Below, piece after piece: positions 25,549 through 36,962 of a DNA stretch of 64,000 bases. The notes under the pieces are model-generated. The model was not told where the DNA came from. It saw only the letters and a program-made list of their open reading frames with translations, and made no database searches. The translations under genes and the position numbers were made by a program. The DNA comes from Luteimonas sp. MC1825 (GTDB taxonomy: Bacteria > Pseudomonadota > Gammaproteobacteria > Xanthomonadales > Xanthomonadaceae): contig NZ_CP061714.1 in assembly GCF_014764385.1 (NCBI RefSeq), forward strand, positions 2,170,001 through 2,234,000. Direction: 5' to 3'. Every line of letters starts with the position of its first letter. Within the stretch, counting starts at the first letter, position 1.

Positions 25549-26028
25549 TCAGGCGGCAAGCGCGTCGCGGATCGCGCCTTCCAGCGCGTCCACGTCAGGC
25601 AGCAGTGCCGGCTCGTTGTTGAGCAGCACGCGCATGCGCACGGCGGTCGGCAGTGCCTGGTCGCCTTCGTCATCGGCGGTCTCTTCCACCAGCGCGTCGC
25701 GCGCCACCGTCACCAGGCGCGGGAAGCCCTGGGTCAGCAGCGCGACATGCGGAAGCTTGGGGTCGTCGCCGAGGGCCTTGAGCACGACGACCTTGCTGCC
25801 AAGCCCACCGACTTCATCGGCGAGGCCGGACAGGCGCGAGAACGACACCAGCGGCAGCTGCCAGCCACGCCAGCGGATGCGGCCCAGCAGCCACTGCGGG
25901 GCACCCTCGACCGGCTCGGGCTCGGCGAACGACAGGACCTCGGCGATCGTGGCGTTGGGCAGCAGCAGGCGCGCGCCTGCGACCTGGATCAGGACACCGC
26001 GGATCTCGGCATTGGCGTGGGCGTTCAT
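25549..26028 (-). CDS. chpC: CheW-like adaptor ChpC of the Pil-Chp system
   Basis: This 159-residue protein has a single CheW-like SH3 domain (GVLIQVAGARLLLPNATIAEVLSF ... WLLGRIRWRGWQLPLVSF). It is likely an accessory coupling protein between receptors and ChpA. The ATG at 26028 has GAGGA upstream; a TTG further out is less likely. It is the last gene of the operon, as chpC is in Pseudomonas aeruginosa and Xylella, and overlaps no neighbour except for the close join to the ChpB-like gene. Confidence 0.8.
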   Translation of the reverse strand: MNAHANAEIRGVLIQVAGARLLLPNATIAEVLSFAEPEPVEGAPQWLLGRIRWRGWQLPLVSFSRLSGLADEVGGLGSKVVVLKALGDDPKLPHVALLTQGFPRLVTVARDALVEETADDEGDQALPTAVRMRVLLNNEPALLPDVDALEGAIRDALAA

Positions 26029-26036
26029 GTCGGTCC

Positions 26037-27506
26037 TCAACTTGGCCAGCGGTCGCGCAGCTGCTGCGCGAGGTCGGCGGGATCGGCGGCCGCGGCGCCA
26101 CGCGCAATCAGCGCGTCGGCGGCAGCCGCGTCGTAGCAGGTCCCCGGGGACTGGGCCATCACCAGCGCGCCCTCCATGGCCAGCGCCATGGCACGTTCGG
26201 CGCGGACCGGATCACTGCCACTCAGGAACAGCAGTGCGCTGTCGCCGGCAGGCAGCGCCGCCACGGGGTCGCGCGCGTCGTGCTCATCGACTGCCGCGAA
26301 CACCAGGCGCGCACGGTCGGCGACAACCACCAGTTCCGGCGGCAGGAAGTAGATCGTGGCGGCCTCGGCGGCCTGGCCGTCCTCCGCCAGCGCCACCGGC
26401 AGCGGCGTCGCGCGCTCCATCTGCTTCACCAGGCGGTCGTAACGGCCACCATCGAGCTGCAGGCGCACCAGCACGGCACGCGGGAATCCTTCGGGCAGGT
26501 TGCCAAGCAGCTGGCGCACCGCATCCGGTCCGCCGAGCCCTCCCTCGACCAGCACCGCGCCGCGCAGCGTGCCATGGCCGTAGCTGTCGAATTCCGCCAG
26601 CGACAACCCGCCGAGGCGGCTTTCCAGGGCATCGAGATCGACCGGCTGCACGGCAGGCCGGCTGGCCAGCGGCGCATCGTCATTGGCCAGCGACAGGCCA
26701 TCGCCAAGCGCGAGCATGTCGGCCGTGCCGCCCTCGGCGCTGGCGTCGATGCCGTCGGGGCCAGCCATATCGACGCCGTCCGCTGCTGGCGCCTCGGGGT
26801 CGACCAGGCTGAACCCGGACCCGTCATCGACGTCCGCCGGCGACGGCACGTCGCCGGACGTGGCTTGCGCCTGCTCGGCCAGCAGCGCGGCAAGCGCCGG
26901 GTCGTCGGCAAGCGAGATGTCGTAATCGCCGCCGGCGGCCGACGAGGACCAGTCCATGTCTTCGACGGACAGCAGACCGGACAAGCCAGGGTCCGTCGCC
27001 TCGTCGGCGAACACGTCCGCGCGGGGAACGTCGGCGGCAAGTTCATGCGCCGTGTCCGCCATCGCCTCGAGGTCGAGCGTGGCGCCGTCGAACTCGCGTG
27101 CCGGCAGCGGTCCCGGATGCGGGTGGAGGGTGTGTTCGTCTTCCGCGCCGGGTGGCAGCACGTCGTGGTGGCGGTTGAGCTTGGCGGCGAGATGGCGCAC
27201 CCAGCGCGCCGCGTCCCAACCGTCGCGCTGCGCGGCAAGCTCGGCCTCGTCGAACACCACCACGACCGCGGGGTCCATGAGCAGCGCGTCATAGCGTTCC
27301 AGCGCGTCCTCGATCGCCGGCTCCAGCGCCACCAGCACCGCCTGCGGCGCGAGCGCCAGGGCCTCGGCCGGATCGGCGGTGACCGGGTCGGCCGCCAGCG
27401 CGAGCTCCGCGCCGGCGTCGGCGACCGCGGCTTCCAGGCGCGTGCGCGCCTCGCCGGGACGCGCCAGCAGCAGGACGCGGATCTTGTCGCTCGCGGCGTC
27501 AGGCAT
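26037..27506 (-). CDS. chpB: ChpB: CheB-like protein with degenerate catalytic residues
   Basis: The 489-residue product stands where chpB, the predicted PilJ methylesterase, is found in related operons. Residues 1-100 look like a receiver fold without a clear phosphoacceptor pocket. Residues 100-300 are an acidic, low-complexity linker. Residues 315-489 align by eye with the CheB esterase domain. There the family's GASTGGP becomes EGGLGGP (catalytic Ser to Gly), and the His of the VQHMP motif is replaced in VRLQL. Only the Asp region ([11 protein letters not shown]) resembles an active site. Methylesterase activity is therefore doubtful and a structural role is more likely. It overlaps chpA by eight bases. 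Confidence 0.7.
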   Translation of the reverse strand: MPDAASDKIRVLLLARPGEARTRLEAAVADAGAELALAADPVTADPAEALALAPQAVLVALEPAIEDALERYDALLMDPAVVVVFDEAELAAQRDGWDAARWVRHLAAKLNRHHDVLPPGAEDEHTLHPHPGPLPAREFDGATLDLEAMADTAHELAADVPRADVFADEATDPGLSGLLSVEDMDWSSSAAGGDYDISLADDPALAALLAEQAQATSGDVPSPADVDDGSGFSLVDPEAPAADGVDMAGPDGIDASAEGGTADMLALGDGLSLANDDAPLASRPAVQPVDLDALESRLGGLSLAEFDSYGHGTLRGAVLVEGGLGGPDAVRQLLGNLPEGFPRAVLVRLQLDGGRYDRLVKQMERATPLPVALAEDGQAAEAATIYFLPPELVVVADRARLVFAAVDEHDARDPVAALPAGDSALLFLSGSDPVRAERAMALAMEGALVMAQSPGTCYDAAAADALIARGAAAADPADLAQQLRDRWPS

Positions 27507-30500
27507 CTTCGCGTTTCAGCTTCAGCAGGTCGTAGACGTTGCGGACCAGTTCGTTCTCCTGGTACGGCTTGCCGAGGTAGCGATCCACGCCGATCTCGAA
27601 CGCGCGCTGGCGATGCTTCTCGCTGGTACGCGAGGTGATCATCACGATCGGCACGTTCCGCAGGCGCGGGTCGGCCTTCATGATGGTGGCAAGTTCGTAG
27701 CCATCCATCCGCGGCATCTCGATGTCCAGCAGCATCAGGTCCGGGACCCGATCCGCCATCCGCTCGAGCGCGTCCACGCCGTCCTTCGCCGTCGCGACCT
27801 CGAAGTTGTGGCGCTCGAGCACGCGGCCGGTGACCTTGCGCATGGTGATCGAGTCGTCGACCACCATCACCAGCGGCACCGGGCGCTGCTCCTGCACCAC
27901 CACCGGCTCGACATCGCGCGGCATGGTGGCCTGGCGGCGCACCAGCGGCGCCACGTCGAGGATCACCACCACGCCGCCGTCGCCCATGATGGTGGCGCCG
28001 AAGATGCCCGGAATCGAGGCGACCTGCGGCCCCACCGGCTTCACCACGATCTCGCGGCTGCCGATGATCTGGTCGACCGCGACCGCCGCGCGCAACTCGC
28101 CCGAGCGCACCAGCAGCACCGGCATCTGCATCTGGCCCTCGGCCTTCGCCGCGCCATGGCCGACCAGTCCGCCGAGGTCGTGGACGACGTAGTCCTCGCC
28201 ACCGTAGGAGTAGCTGGCGCCGGGCTTCTCGAACTCGTCGCGGGCGATGCGCCCGACGCCGCGCACCGACGCGATCGGCACCGCGAAGCTGGTGTCGGCG
28301 ATCTTGACGAACACCGCCTGGGTCACCGCCAGCGTCTGCGGCAGGCGCAGGATGAAGGTCGTGCCCTCGCCCTTGCGGGTGCGGATGTCCAGCGTGCCGC
28401 CGAGCTGGCGCACTTCGCTGGCCACCACGTCCATGCCGACGCCGCGGCCGGCCAGGCGGCTGACCTCATCGACCGTGGAGAAGCCCGGCTCGAAGATCAG
28501 CATGTCGAGGTCGGCATCGGCCATCACGGCGTCCGCGCGCAGCAGGCCGCGCTCCTCGCCACGCCGGCGGATCGCGGCGCGGTCCAGGCCGGCGCCGTCG
28601 TCGCCGACCTCGAGCACCACTTCCGAACCCTCGCGGCGCACCGCGATGTGCACGGTGCCTTCTTCGGGCTTGCGCGCCTTGCGACGCTGCTTGGGCAGCT
28701 CGAGTCCGTGCGCCACCGCGTTGCGCAGCATGTGCTCGAGTGGCGCGGTCATGCGTTCCAGCACGTTGCGGTCGAGCTCGCCATGCGCGCCGTCCAGCTT
28801 GAGCTGCACGTGCTTGCCGGTATCGCCGGCGGCCTGGCGGACCACGCGGCGCAGGCGCGGCACCAGTCCGTCGAACGGCACCATGCGCGTGCGCATGAGG
28901 CCTTCCTGCAGTTCCGAGCTCACGCGCGACTGCTGCAGCAACAGGGTTTCGTACTGGCGCGTCAGGTCGTCCAGCGTGCCCTGCAGGCTGGTCAGGTCGG
29001 CCGCGGACTCGCCGAGCGCGCGCGACAGCTGCTGCAGCGTGGAGAAGCGGTCGAGCTCGAGTGGATCGAAGGTCGCGTCGCCGGTGTCCTGCTCGCGCTG
29101 GTAGCGGGCGACGATCTGCGCTTCGGTCTCGATGTCGAGGCGGCGCAGCTGGTCGCGCAGACGCATGTTGGTCTGCTCCATCTCGCCCATCGCACCACGG
29201 AACGCGCCCAGCTGCTGTTCCAGGCGGGCGCGGTAAATCGCCACCTCGCCGGCGTAGTTGACCAGGCGGTCGAGCAGGTCGGCGCGGATGCGCACCTGTT
29301 CCTGCGGCGCGCGGACGGCGATGTCGTCGTCGTCGCCGGCAAGCGGGCCGGTGCTCATCGGCGCCGACAGCGGCTTCAGTTCAACCTTGGGCGCCGGCAC
29401 GCGCGCGGCATCGACACCCGCCGCATGCGCCGCCAGGTCGTCGCCGCGGGCACGTGAATCGAACGCGTCGATCAAGGCCTGCGAGGCGCTGATGGCACGG
29501 CCTTCGCCCACCCGCAGGACCATGGCATGCAGGCGGTCGAAACCGCGCTCGAGCAGCGGCACGTCACCGCGGCCGAGGTCGAAGCGCTGCTCCGCCACGG
29601 CTTCCAGCAGCGATTCCATCGCGTGGCCCAGCTCGCCGATGGCGAACACACCGGCCATGCGCGCGCCACCCTTCAGGGTGTGCAGGTCTCGCTGCATGCC
29701 GACCACCGGCTCGCGGTCGCCGGGCGTTTCGCGCAGGCGGGCCAGCAGGCTGTCGGAGTGGTCGAGCAGGTCGCGACTCTCCTCGACAAAGATGTCGATG
29801 AGTTCCGGGTCCAGGCCGGTGAAGTCGAACGCCGCATCCGGATCCTGGTCGAGCGCGATCGCCGCCAGCAGGCTGGCCACCGCGGGGTCGATGTCGTGGC
29901 GGCCGTCGATCGCGGCCGCGAGTTCCTCGGCCTCGAAGGCTTCGGCGTCGAGGCGCTCGGCTTCGAGGCGTTCGGCCTCGGCACGTTCGGCGTCGATGCG
30001 CTCGGCGTCGGCGCGTTGCGCTTCGGCAAGCTCGGCTTCCAGCTGCTCGAGTTCGAGGCGTTCGGTTTCCGCGCGCTCGGCTTCGGCGTGCTCCGCCTGG
30101 GCGACTTCTTCGGCGGCCATCGCGGCTTCGCGCTGCTCGAGCTCCAGGCGCTCCGCCTCCTGGCGCTCCGCGGCGATGCGCTCGGCTTCGGCACGTTCTT
30201 CGGCGGCGATCTCGGCTTCCAGCTGCTCGAGCTCGACGCGTTCGGCTTCCAGGCGCTCCGCTTCGATCCGGCCGGACTCGAGAAGTCCGGCTTCGAGCGC
30301 ATCGAGTGCGGTGCGCTCGGCCTCGAGGGACGCCGGATCGGCCGCCAGAGCGCCATCCGCCAGCAGGTCGACGCCCGCGATGCCGGCTTCGGCGGACGCG
30401 ACTTCGAGGCGCTCCGCGTCAGTGCGGTCGGCCTCGATGCGCTCGGCTTCACTGCGCTCTGCTTCCAGGCGCTCTGCCTCGACACGCTCCACTTCAAGGC

Positions 30501-33500
30501 GCTCGGCCTCGAGGCGGTCCGCTTCGACACGCTCGGCTTCAAGGCGTTCGACTTCGAGGCGTTCGGCTTCGAGGCGCTCGGCTTCGGCGCGCTCTTCCGC
30601 GGCGATGTCGGCTTCAAGCTGCTCGAGTTCAAGGCGTTCGGCTTCGATACGTTCGGCTTCGACGCGTTCGGCTTCGAGCCGCTCGGCTTCGAGGCGCTCT
30701 GCTTCGAGGCGCTCTGCTTCGAGGCGTTCGGCTTCGAGGCGTTCGGCTTCGAGGCGTTCGGCTTCGAGGCGCTCGGCTTCGAGACGCTCTGCTTCGAGAC
30801 GCTCTGCTTCGAGACGCTCGGCTTCGAGACGCTCGGCTTCGAGGCGTTCGGCTTCGAGGCGTTCTGCCTCCAGGCGTTCGGCCTCCAGGCGCTCTGCGTC
30901 CGCATCCACGTCGTCTTTGACGATCGCGGTGGCATCGTCATGCCTGGCCTGGAAGCTCGCATATGGGCTCAGGTCGAGCGCGACCAGATCCGGCGACTGG
31001 CCGATCCAGGCCGGCATTCCGCTGTCGTCCGCGCCGGCGTCGGTCTCGGTGGCCTGCGCATCCTGCGGGGCCAGCCTGATGTCCGGCAGGGCGTCGCGCA
31101 GGCCCACCAGGCGCGCGGCCAGGGCCAACGCCACCGGCACCTGCGGCGCGGGCGCGTGCAGGCCAACCAGGGCGGCGCGGGCCACCTCGGTGAGCTCGCC
31201 GATCGCGGCCACGCCTTCCACGGAAGCCGGAGTGCCGCCTGCGAGCAGGCGACGGATATAGCCTTCGGCGGGCGCCACGACCTGCGCGACCGACGGCACT
31301 TCGGTCATCGCGAAGGCACCGTTCATGGTGTGCAGCGCGCGCAGCAGTTCTTCGCTGGCCACGGTCGGCGCGTCGGCGGCACGAGCCACCCAGGCATCGA
31401 CCGTCACCAGGTGTCCGGCCACCTCGGCGTCGAGGATTTCCAGCAGCAGGGCGTCGACCGACGCCGGCATCATTTCGATCTCGGCACGCGGCGCATCGGC
31501 CAGCGGGGCGATCGCGTCGCGCCCGGCATCGGCATCGGCATCGGCCAGTCCAGCCTCGGCGGCGACCGTGTCTTCGGCAGGCACATCATCGCCGGCCACT
31601 TCCACCGCCACCGCGTGCTCGGGCATGCCTTCGTCGCCGGCGGCGATGCGCTCGGCGGACGCCTGCATGCGGGCCAGGTCGACCTGCACCGGGCCGTCGC
31701 CGCGCAGCGCGGCCTGCAGCTGCGGGAGGGTGTAGAAGGCCTGGTCGACCATCGCCACCACGGCGGGGCTGGCGACGCGCGTGCCCTCGAGCACGCGATT
31801 GAGCATGTGCTCGACCTTCCAGCTGAATTCACCCAGCGTGCGCGCGCCTACCAGGCGCCCGCTGCCCTTGAGGGTGTGGAACACGCGGCGGATGGGGCGC
31901 AGGCGCTCCATGTCGTCCGGCTGTGCGCGCCACAGCGGCAGCAGCTGGTCGAGGTTGTCGATTTCCTCGGCGAACTCCTCGAGGAACACCTCGCGGATCT
32001 CGTCGTCGATCTCGTCGCCGGTGGCTTCGAAGCCGCCTTCGGCGCGTGCGATCGCGGGCGCTGGCGCCGCTGCGGGCATGGCCGCGGGTGTCTCCACGGG
32101 CGCGGGCAAGGTGGCCCGCGCGCCGTCGTCGTCGCGGTCACGGTCGATGAGCGCCGCGACCGTGCGCTCGATGTCCGCTTCGCTGAAGACCGCCTGCGCG
32201 TCGTCGCCGGACGCATCGGACGATACGGCGGCGTCGGTCTCGCGTTCAGCCGGCAGCGGCCAGTAACCCAGCGTTTCCAGGCTCTGGCGGGTGACGTCGA
32301 GGATCTCGTCGCGGTTGAACCTGTTCTCGCGCAGCGCCTCGAGGTAGTACTCGAGGCTTGCCAGCGCATCGGCGAACGTGTCCAGCTGGCGGCCATTGGG
32401 CACGCGGCGGGAGCCGATCAGTTCGGCCTCGGTGTAACGGCGCACCCCGGTGAGGTACGCGGCCGGCACCGGCAGCTCGAGCATCTGCAGCGCGCCCGAG
32501 ACTTCCTGCAGCAGGCGCGGCACCTCGGCCAGTTCGGCGTGGTCCCAGCTGGTCTCGATGAAGGCGACGAATGCCTGGCGCGCATCGGCGAAGTTGGCGA
32601 TGGCCTCGCGGACCAGCACCTCCAGCACCTTGCGCGACTCGGTGGAGAACAGGTCGTCCTCGTCGCCGCCATCCTCGTCGCCCGCGCCGAGGCGCGACAC
32701 CTGGTCGTCGAGCGTGGCTTCGACATAGAGCAGCGCGCCGGCGACATCGAGCAGCGCGCCCTCGTCGGCGCTGCGGTCGCCACGGACGATCGCCGCCATC
32801 GCATCGCGCTGCTGCTGGATCACGCCGCGCGCCACGCCCAGGCCAAGCATGCCGAGGGTATCGGCGACGCCGCCGAGCGCGTCGACCTGCGGCGCCAGGC
32901 GCGAAAGCTCGCTTTCGCCGGTGCGCAGGTGCAGGTCGAGCGCATCCTTGACGCGCAGCAGGTCTTCCTTGACGGCGGCGGACACGGTGTCGAGCAGCGC
33001 GCGGTTGCGGCCGCTGAGGCTGCCCTGCGCGTGGCTGATCTCGGAAGCCGAGGGCAGCTGTCCGGAGAGTTCGAAGGTGTCGTGCAGCGCGCGCAGCTGC
33101 GCATGGTCGCCGCTGCCGTGGGCCACGTGGTAGAGCAGCTGGCGGGTGGGCTCGAGCACGGCCTCGGCACGCGGGATGCCGAAACCGTCGTCCTCGAACA
33201 TGCGCCGCGACTCGCGCTCGACGCTGGCGAACACCTGGCGCAGGCCGGGGCCGGCCTGCAGCGCGCCATCGGACATGGCCTTGGCCACTGAAGAGGCGAC
33301 CCACAGCATCCGCCGCGCGGGTTCCTGGCGGGTATGCGCCAGCAGGTCGTCGAGCGACGCGGCCAGCACGCCCGCGTTGTGCGGCGTGCCGGATTCGGGC
33401 CACGCGGCCATGGCGTCGCGCAGCCCGGCAAGCAGCGGCTGGGCGCGCGCATTGCGCACCGGTGCCGGCTCGACCGTGGTCGGCGCCGGCGCGATCGAGC

Positions 33501-33954
33501 CCGGCAGCGGACGCTGCAGGTCGGGCGCGAACAGCACGCTCTCCGACAGCCCCGCCTCGCCGCGCGCCGCGCGCAGCTCGTTGAGCAGCGGCAGCAGCAC
33601 GATTGGAATGTCCTTGTGCCCGCTCTGCAGGCGCTCCAGGTAATCCGGGAGCAGCACCACGCCACGCATCAGGGTGGCGCAGGCGCCGTCGCGGTCGACG
33701 CTGCGCCCTTCCTGCAGCGCCTGGGCGAGGCGCTCCATCTCCTCGGCCACCATCGCCGGCGCATACAGCTCGACCATGCGCAGCGTGCCCTGCACCTGGT
33801 GCAGGTAGCTGGCGCAAAAGCGCATGCGGCTGGTGTCGGCGGGGTCGGCGGCGAAGTCCTCGATTTCGATCCGCGCCTGGCGCAGGGTCTCGTCGAGCTC
33901 CGGCTTGACCCAGCCGAGCGTGGTGTAGTCGATCGCGTCGCGCAGGGCGGTCAT
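27499..33954 (-). CDS. chpA: ChpA (PilL): multi-Hpt CheA-like hybrid histidine kinase for twitching
   Basis: This giant 2151-residue kinase of the type IV pilus chemosensory system has several Hpt-type four-helix modules. An N-terminal one has His52 in [10 protein letters not shown], and canonical ones have HTLKGSG (His about 692) and HTLKGGA (His about 1425). A further module has HTMNGAF (about 875), where Lys is replaced. A highly charged EAERL repeat region spans about residues 1018-1341. The CheA core follows: dimerisation near 1560, ATP-binding [20 protein letters not shown] and GRGVGMDVV, then a CheW-like regulatory domain. A C-terminal receiver carries Asp in [13 protein letters not shown] (about 2077). 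It receives signals from PilJ through PilI and phosphorylates PilG and PilH. Confidence 0.95.
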   Translation of the reverse strand: MTALRDAIDYTTLGWVKPELDETLRQARIEIEDFAADPADTSRMRFCASYLHQVQGTLRMVELYAPAMVAEEMERLAQALQEGRSVDRDGACATLMRGVVLLPDYLERLQSGHKDIPIVLLPLLNELRAARGEAGLSESVLFAPDLQRPLPGSIAPAPTTVEPAPVRNARAQPLLAGLRDAMAAWPESGTPHNAGVLAASLDDLLAHTRQEPARRMLWVASSVAKAMSDGALQAGPGLRQVFASVERESRRMFEDDGFGIPRAEAVLEPTRQLLYHVAHGSGDHAQLRALHDTFELSGQLPSASEISHAQGSLSGRNRALLDTVSAAVKEDLLRVKDALDLHLRTGESELSRLAPQVDALGGVADTLGMLGLGVARGVIQQQRDAMAAIVRGDRSADEGALLDVAGALLYVEATLDDQVSRLGAGDEDGGDEDDLFSTESRKVLEVLVREAIANFADARQAFVAFIETSWDHAELAEVPRLLQEVSGALQMLELPVPAAYLTGVRRYTEAELIGSRRVPNGRQLDTFADALASLEYYLEALRENRFNRDEILDVTRQSLETLGYWPLPAERETDAAVSSDASGDDAQAVFSEADIERTVAALIDRDRDDDGARATLPAPVETPAAMPAAAPAPAIARAEGGFEATGDEIDDEIREVFLEEFAEEIDNLDQLLPLWRAQPDDMERLRPIRRVFHTLKGSGRLVGARTLGEFSWKVEHMLNRVLEGTRVASPAVVAMVDQAFYTLPQLQAALRGDGPVQVDLARMQASAERIAAGDEGMPEHAVAVEVAGDDVPAEDTVAAEAGLADADADAGRDAIAPLADAPRAEIEMMPASVDALLLEILDAEVAGHLVTVDAWVARAADAPTVASEELLRALHTMNGAFAMTEVPSVAQVVAPAEGYIRRLLAGGTPASVEGVAAIGELTEVARAALVGLHAPAPQVPVALALAARLVGLRDALPDIRLAPQDAQATETDAGADDSGMPAWIGQSPDLVALDLSPYASFQARHDDATAIVKDDVDADAERLEAERLEAERLEAERLEAERLEAERLEAERLEAERLEAERLEAERLEAERLEAERLEAERLEAERLEAERLEAERVEAERIEAERLELEQLEADIAAEERAEAERLEAERLEVERLEAERVEADRLEAERLEVERVEAERLEAERSEAERIEADRTDAERLEVASAEAGIAGVDLLADGALAADPASLEAERTALDALEAGLLESGRIEAERLEAERVELEQLEAEIAAEERAEAERIAAERQEAERLELEQREAAMAAEEVAQAEHAEAERAETERLELEQLEAELAEAQRADAERIDAERAEAERLEAERLDAEAFEAEELAAAIDGRHDIDPAVASLLAAIALDQDPDAAFDFTGLDPELIDIFVEESRDLLDHSDSLLARLRETPGDREPVVGMQRDLHTLKGGARMAGVFAIGELGHAMESLLEAVAEQRFDLGRGDVPLLERGFDRLHAMVLRVGEGRAISASQALIDAFDSRARGDDLAAHAAGVDAARVPAPKVELKPLSAPMSTGPLAGDDDDIAVRAPQEQVRIRADLLDRLVNYAGEVAIYRARLEQQLGAFRGAMGEMEQTNMRLRDQLRRLDIETEAQIVARYQREQDTGDATFDPLELDRFSTLQQLSRALGESAADLTSLQGTLDDLTRQYETLLLQQSRVSSELQEGLMRTRMVPFDGLVPRLRRVVRQAAGDTGKHVQLKLDGAHGELDRNVLERMTAPLEHMLRNAVAHGLELPKQRRKARKPEEGTVHIAVRREGSEVVLEVGDDGAGLDRAAIRRRGEERGLLRADAVMADADLDMLIFEPGFSTVDEVSRLAGRGVGMDVVASEVRQLGGTLDIRTRKGEGTTFILRLPQTLAVTQAVFVKIADTSFAVPIASVRGVGRIARDEFEKPGASYSYGGEDYVVHDLGGLVGHGAAKAEGQMQMPVLLVRSGELRAAVAVDQIIGSREIVVKPVGPQVASIPGIFGATIMGDGGVVVILDVAPLVRRQATMPRDVEPVVVQEQRPVPLVMVVDDSITMRKVTGRVLERHNFEVATAKDGVDALERMADRVPDLMLLDIEMPRMDGYELATIMKADPRLRNVPIVMITSRTSEKHRQRAFEIGVDRYLGKPYQENELVRNVYDLLKLKREDA
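29931..30660. repeat. Degenerate extension of the 15-base repeat within chpA
   Basis: The 15-base periodicity of the perfect array continues with many substitutions and several interruptions (for example near 30280-30400). It encodes variants such as [17 protein letters not shown] and EAERI. It looks like older repeat DNA, while the adjoining array is homogeneous. Confidence 0.8.
30661..30900. repeat. 16 tandem copies of a 15-base repeat within chpA
   Basis: The plus-strand unit is close to GAGGCGTTCGGCTTC. It is repeated 16 times in exact register over 240 bases and encodes the pentapeptide LEAER/EAERL on the minus strand. Blocks of identical adjacent units (gaggcgctctgcttc twice, gaggcgttcggcttc three times, gagacgctctgcttc twice) point to recent slippage or duplication. 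Because each unit is five codons, copy-number change keeps the chpA frame. Confidence 0.95.
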
Positions 33955-33965
33955 CGGTCTGTGCT

Positions 33966-35987
33966 TCAGGCCGGCAGCTTGAAGTCGGCGACCGAGCGGC
34001 GCAGGTCGGCGGCAAGCTGCGCCAGGTTGCCGATGGACTCGGCGGTCTGGTTCGCGCCCTGCGAGGTCTGCGCGGTGATCGACTGGATCGTGTTCATGGT
34101 CGCGGTGATGTTGGTCGCGGCCGCGGACTGCTGCTGCGAGGCGCTGGAGATGCCCTCGATGAGCGACGCGAGGCTGGTCGAGACGCTTTCGATCTCGCCC
34201 AGCGCGGTACCGGCGTCCTCGGCCAGGCGCGCACCGGCAACCACCTCGGAGGTCGTCTGCTCCATCGAGCTGACCGCCTCGTTGGTATCGGACTGGATGG
34301 TCTGGACCAGCGATTCGATGCGCTTGGTGGCGTTGGACGAGCGCTCGGCGAGCCGCTGCACTTCGTCGGCCACGACCGCGAACCCACGGCCCGCCTCACC
34401 GGCCGACGCCGCCTGGATGGCCGCGTTGAGCGCCAGGATGTTGGTCTGCTCGGAGATGTCGTTGATCAGTTCGACGATCGAGCCGATTTCCTGCGAGCTC
34501 TCGCCCAGGCGCTTGATGCGCTTGGAAGTTTCCTGGATCTGGTCGCGGATCGAGTCCATGCCGGCGATCGTCTCGCGCACCACGCCCGCGCCCTTGGTGG
34601 CGATCTGCACCGAGCGCTGCGCCACGTCGGCCGACTCGGCCGAGTTGCGCGACACCTGGTTGATGCTCTGCGCCATCTCGTTGATGCGGTCGGACGCGGA
34701 GTTGATCTCCTGCGCCTGGTGCTCGGCGGCCTCGGCCAGGTGCATGGCGGTGGCCTGTGTCTCCTGGGCGCTGGACGCCACCTGCACCGAGGTGTCGTTG
34801 ATGGTCTGCACCAGGCTGCGCAGCTGTTCGACCGCGAAGTTGATGGAGTCGGCGATCGCGCCGGTCATGTCCTCGGTGACCGTGGCCTTGACCGTCAGGT
34901 CGCCTTCGGCGAGCGAGCCCATTTCGTCCAGCAGGCGCATGATCGCCTCCTGGTTGCGGTTGTTGAGCTCCATCGTGGTCTCGAAGCGCTCGCGCTGCGC
35001 GCGGCCGAGTGCCCACAGCAGGCCGGCCAGCGCGAACAGCGCCAGGCCACCGGCGATGATCGAGATCCAGATGTTGCCGAGCAGGCTGGTGTCGCGCAGC
35101 GAGCCGAACGCGGTCAGCGCCTGGAACAGCGACTCGCTGTTGCCGAGCAGCTTGTCCGACCCGGTGGTCAGCGCGGCGGCGGCGTTCTGCGCGGCGAACA
35201 GGTTCTCGGAGCTGGCGAGGATCGCGTCGAGGTCCTTCTTCATCTCCGTCCACTGCGTGGTCGCCTGCGCCAGCGCGGCCAGCGCGGCGGCATTGCCCAG
35301 CGGCTGCACGTTCATGGCGTCGTCGCCCGAACGCAGGCCGGTGAGCACCTGCTCGAACACGCCCGCGTCGCGGGCCAGCGCGTCACCCGCGTTGGAGGCG
35401 CCGGCGCCACCGGCGCGGATTTCGGTGACGCGGCGCGCCATCGTGGAGGCGAGCACCACTTCACGCAGGGCGATGTAGATCTGCGACGACGGCGAGCCGC
35501 TGGCCGACATCGCGCGCACCACTTCATCGAGCTGCGCCTGCAGCTGCGGCACCGCCTGGCTGAAGCGTTCGGCGTTGCCGGCGAAGGCGACCACCGCGGC
35601 CTCGCTGGCCAGCACCTGGTCGGCGTTCATCGCCAGGGGCGCCCAGGTTTCGCCGACCGCGCGGATCGGACCGCTGACGCCGGTGGTGCTGCCGAAGTTG
35701 CTGTCGAGGCGCGAGATGTCGCCGTCGATCGCGGCCTTGGTGGCGCGGAACGCCACGAACGACGCGGCATTGCCTTCGACCGCCTCCCGGCCCTGGTTGG
35801 CCAGGCGCTGCGAGTTCACCTGCAGGCTCGACGCCGCCGTGCTGGCGCCACCAAGCCGCGCCGCCTTGGTCATCGCGTAGATGGTGTTGCCGGCGAATAC
35901 CAGCAGCGACACGACCAGCAACCAGATCCAGACGTTGGTGCCGATGTTGCGACCCTTGCCGGCTACGCTGTCGATGACATTGCTCAT
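33966..35987 (-). CDS. pilJ: PilJ: methyl-accepting chemoreceptor of the Pil-Chp system
   Basis: This 673-residue receptor has an N-terminal transmembrane helix (about residues 18-42), a periplasmic PilJ sensor region and a second helix (about 303-325). A HAMP and linker follow, then the MCP signalling hairpin with tip motif [18 protein letters not shown]. No C-terminal CheR-docking pentapeptide is seen. The start ATG at 35987 follows AGAGGTAA; a longer upstream frame is not supported. It senses pilin or surface contact in related bacteria. It lies between pilI and chpA, and no pilK gene separates it from chpA. Confidence 0.94.
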   Translation of the reverse strand: MSNVIDSVAGKGRNIGTNVWIWLLVVSLLVFAGNTIYAMTKAARLGGASTAASSLQVNSQRLANQGREAVEGNAASFVAFRATKAAIDGDISRLDSNFGSTTGVSGPIRAVGETWAPLAMNADQVLASEAAVVAFAGNAERFSQAVPQLQAQLDEVVRAMSASGSPSSQIYIALREVVLASTMARRVTEIRAGGAGASNAGDALARDAGVFEQVLTGLRSGDDAMNVQPLGNAAALAALAQATTQWTEMKKDLDAILASSENLFAAQNAAAALTTGSDKLLGNSESLFQALTAFGSLRDTSLLGNIWISIIAGGLALFALAGLLWALGRAQRERFETTMELNNRNQEAIMRLLDEMGSLAEGDLTVKATVTEDMTGAIADSINFAVEQLRSLVQTINDTSVQVASSAQETQATAMHLAEAAEHQAQEINSASDRINEMAQSINQVSRNSAESADVAQRSVQIATKGAGVVRETIAGMDSIRDQIQETSKRIKRLGESSQEIGSIVELINDISEQTNILALNAAIQAASAGEAGRGFAVVADEVQRLAERSSNATKRIESLVQTIQSDTNEAVSSMEQTTSEVVAGARLAEDAGTALGEIESVSTSLASLIEGISSASQQQSAAATNITATMNTIQSITAQTSQGANQTAESIGNLAQLAADLRRSVADFKLPA

Positions 35988-36018
35988 GGTGTTACCTCTG
36001 GCCTTGCTGGGGCGGCGG

Positions 36019-36585
36019 TCATGCCGCGGCGTGTCGGAATTCGGGGGTGCGGGACAGCCTGTCGAGGCTGAAGACCGCCCATGGATGACCGCCCACTTCG
36101 TAGGCGCGGTCGATGAAGTTCGCATAGCGGCCATCGGCAAGGCCGGTGGCATCGGTTTCCTGCTCGACCAGGAAGCTGCGCTGGCCGTACAACTCGTCGA
36201 TCGTCACGGCCACGTCGCCGCCGGGCTGGCGCACCAGCAGCACGCGCTGGCTTTCGTGCAGCACGGTGCGCTCGCCTTCCAGGAACATGCGCAGGTCGAC
36301 CACCGGCAGCAGGTTGCCGCGGATGTTGGCGACGCCGAGCATCCATGGCTGCGAGCCGGGCACCGGCGTCAGCTGCGGCATGGGCAGGATCTCGACCACC
36401 TCGTCGAAGCCGGAGGCCAGCGAGCGGCGGCCGACGCGATAGCCGACACCGCGCCACAGGCCGGGCGCGTCGAGCTGCTCCGGCAGGCCGGCAATGTGCG
36501 CCAGGCTGCGCTGCTCGTAGACGGCGAGGATCTCGAACGGATCCATCGCCACCGGGCGGGCGGGGCGCTTGGCCACTTCAGGCAC
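36019..36585 (-). CDS. pilI: PilI: CheW-like coupling protein
   Basis: This 188-residue CheW-domain adaptor links PilJ to ChpA. The SH3-like core includes [41 protein letters not shown] and [20 protein letters not shown]. Two starts are possible: a GTG at 36585 overlapping the pilH stop by eight bases, or an ATG at 36546 that would give MDPFEIL at the N-terminus, closer to the short start of P. aeruginosa PilI. The longer form is listed for the tight junction with pilH. Confidence 0.92.
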   Translation of the reverse strand: MPEVAKRPARPVAMDPFEILAVYEQRSLAHIAGLPEQLDAPGLWRGVGYRVGRRSLASGFDEVVEILPMPQLTPVPGSQPWMLGVANIRGNLLPVVDLRMFLEGERTVLHESQRVLLVRQPGGDVAVTIDELYGQRSFLVEQETDATGLADGRYANFIDRAYEVGGHPWAVFSLDRLSRTPEFRHAAA

Positions 36586-36943
36586 CCAGCAGGCTGTTGA
36601 TCTGCTCGACCAGGTCGCGTTCGACCGGCGGCTTGACGATGTAGCCCTTGGCGCCCTGGCGCATGCCCCAGGCCTTGTCGGTTTCCATGCCCTTGGTGCT
36701 GACGATCAGCACCGGGATGGCGCTGGTCGCCGCGTCGCGCGACAGCGCACGCGTGGCCTGGAAACCGTTCATGCCCGGCAGCACCAGGTCCATCAGCACC
36801 AGTGCCGGCAGCTCGCGCTTGCACATTTCGATGCCGTCTTCGGCGTTGGCGGAAGCCAGCACCTCGTGGCCGTTGCGTTCAAGCAACTGGGTGAGCACCG
36901 CCGTATCGGTCGGCGAATCCTCGATCAACAGGATCTTTGCCAT
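36578..36943 (-). CDS. pilH: PilH: CheY-like response regulator
   Basis: This is a stand-alone receiver of 121 residues with the acidic pair in IEDS (residues 8-9), phosphoacceptor Asp52 in LVLMDLVLPGMNG, Thr/Ser in LIVSTKG and Lys in IVKPP. In P. aeruginosa PilH opposes or buffers PilG and favours pilus retraction. The order pilG-pilH-pilI-pilJ supports the assignment. It starts 20 bases after pilG. Confidence 0.95.
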   Translation of the reverse strand: MAKILLIEDSPTDTAVLTQLLERNGHEVLASANAEDGIEMCKRELPALVLMDLVLPGMNGFQATRALSRDAATSAIPVLIVSTKGMETDKAWGMRQGAKGYIVKPPVERDLVEQINSLLGA

Positions 36944-36962
36944 GGTGTACCTGTCCCCCCGG

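Noticed and set aside
30661..30900. Possible CRISPR array
   Set aside because: Repeats are 15 bases, directly adjacent without spacers, and in frame with chpA.
29527..33291. A 1254-codon open frame on the plus strand
   Set aside because: It lies wholly antisense to chpA. The repeat region has no stops in several frames, and the product has no recognisable domain.
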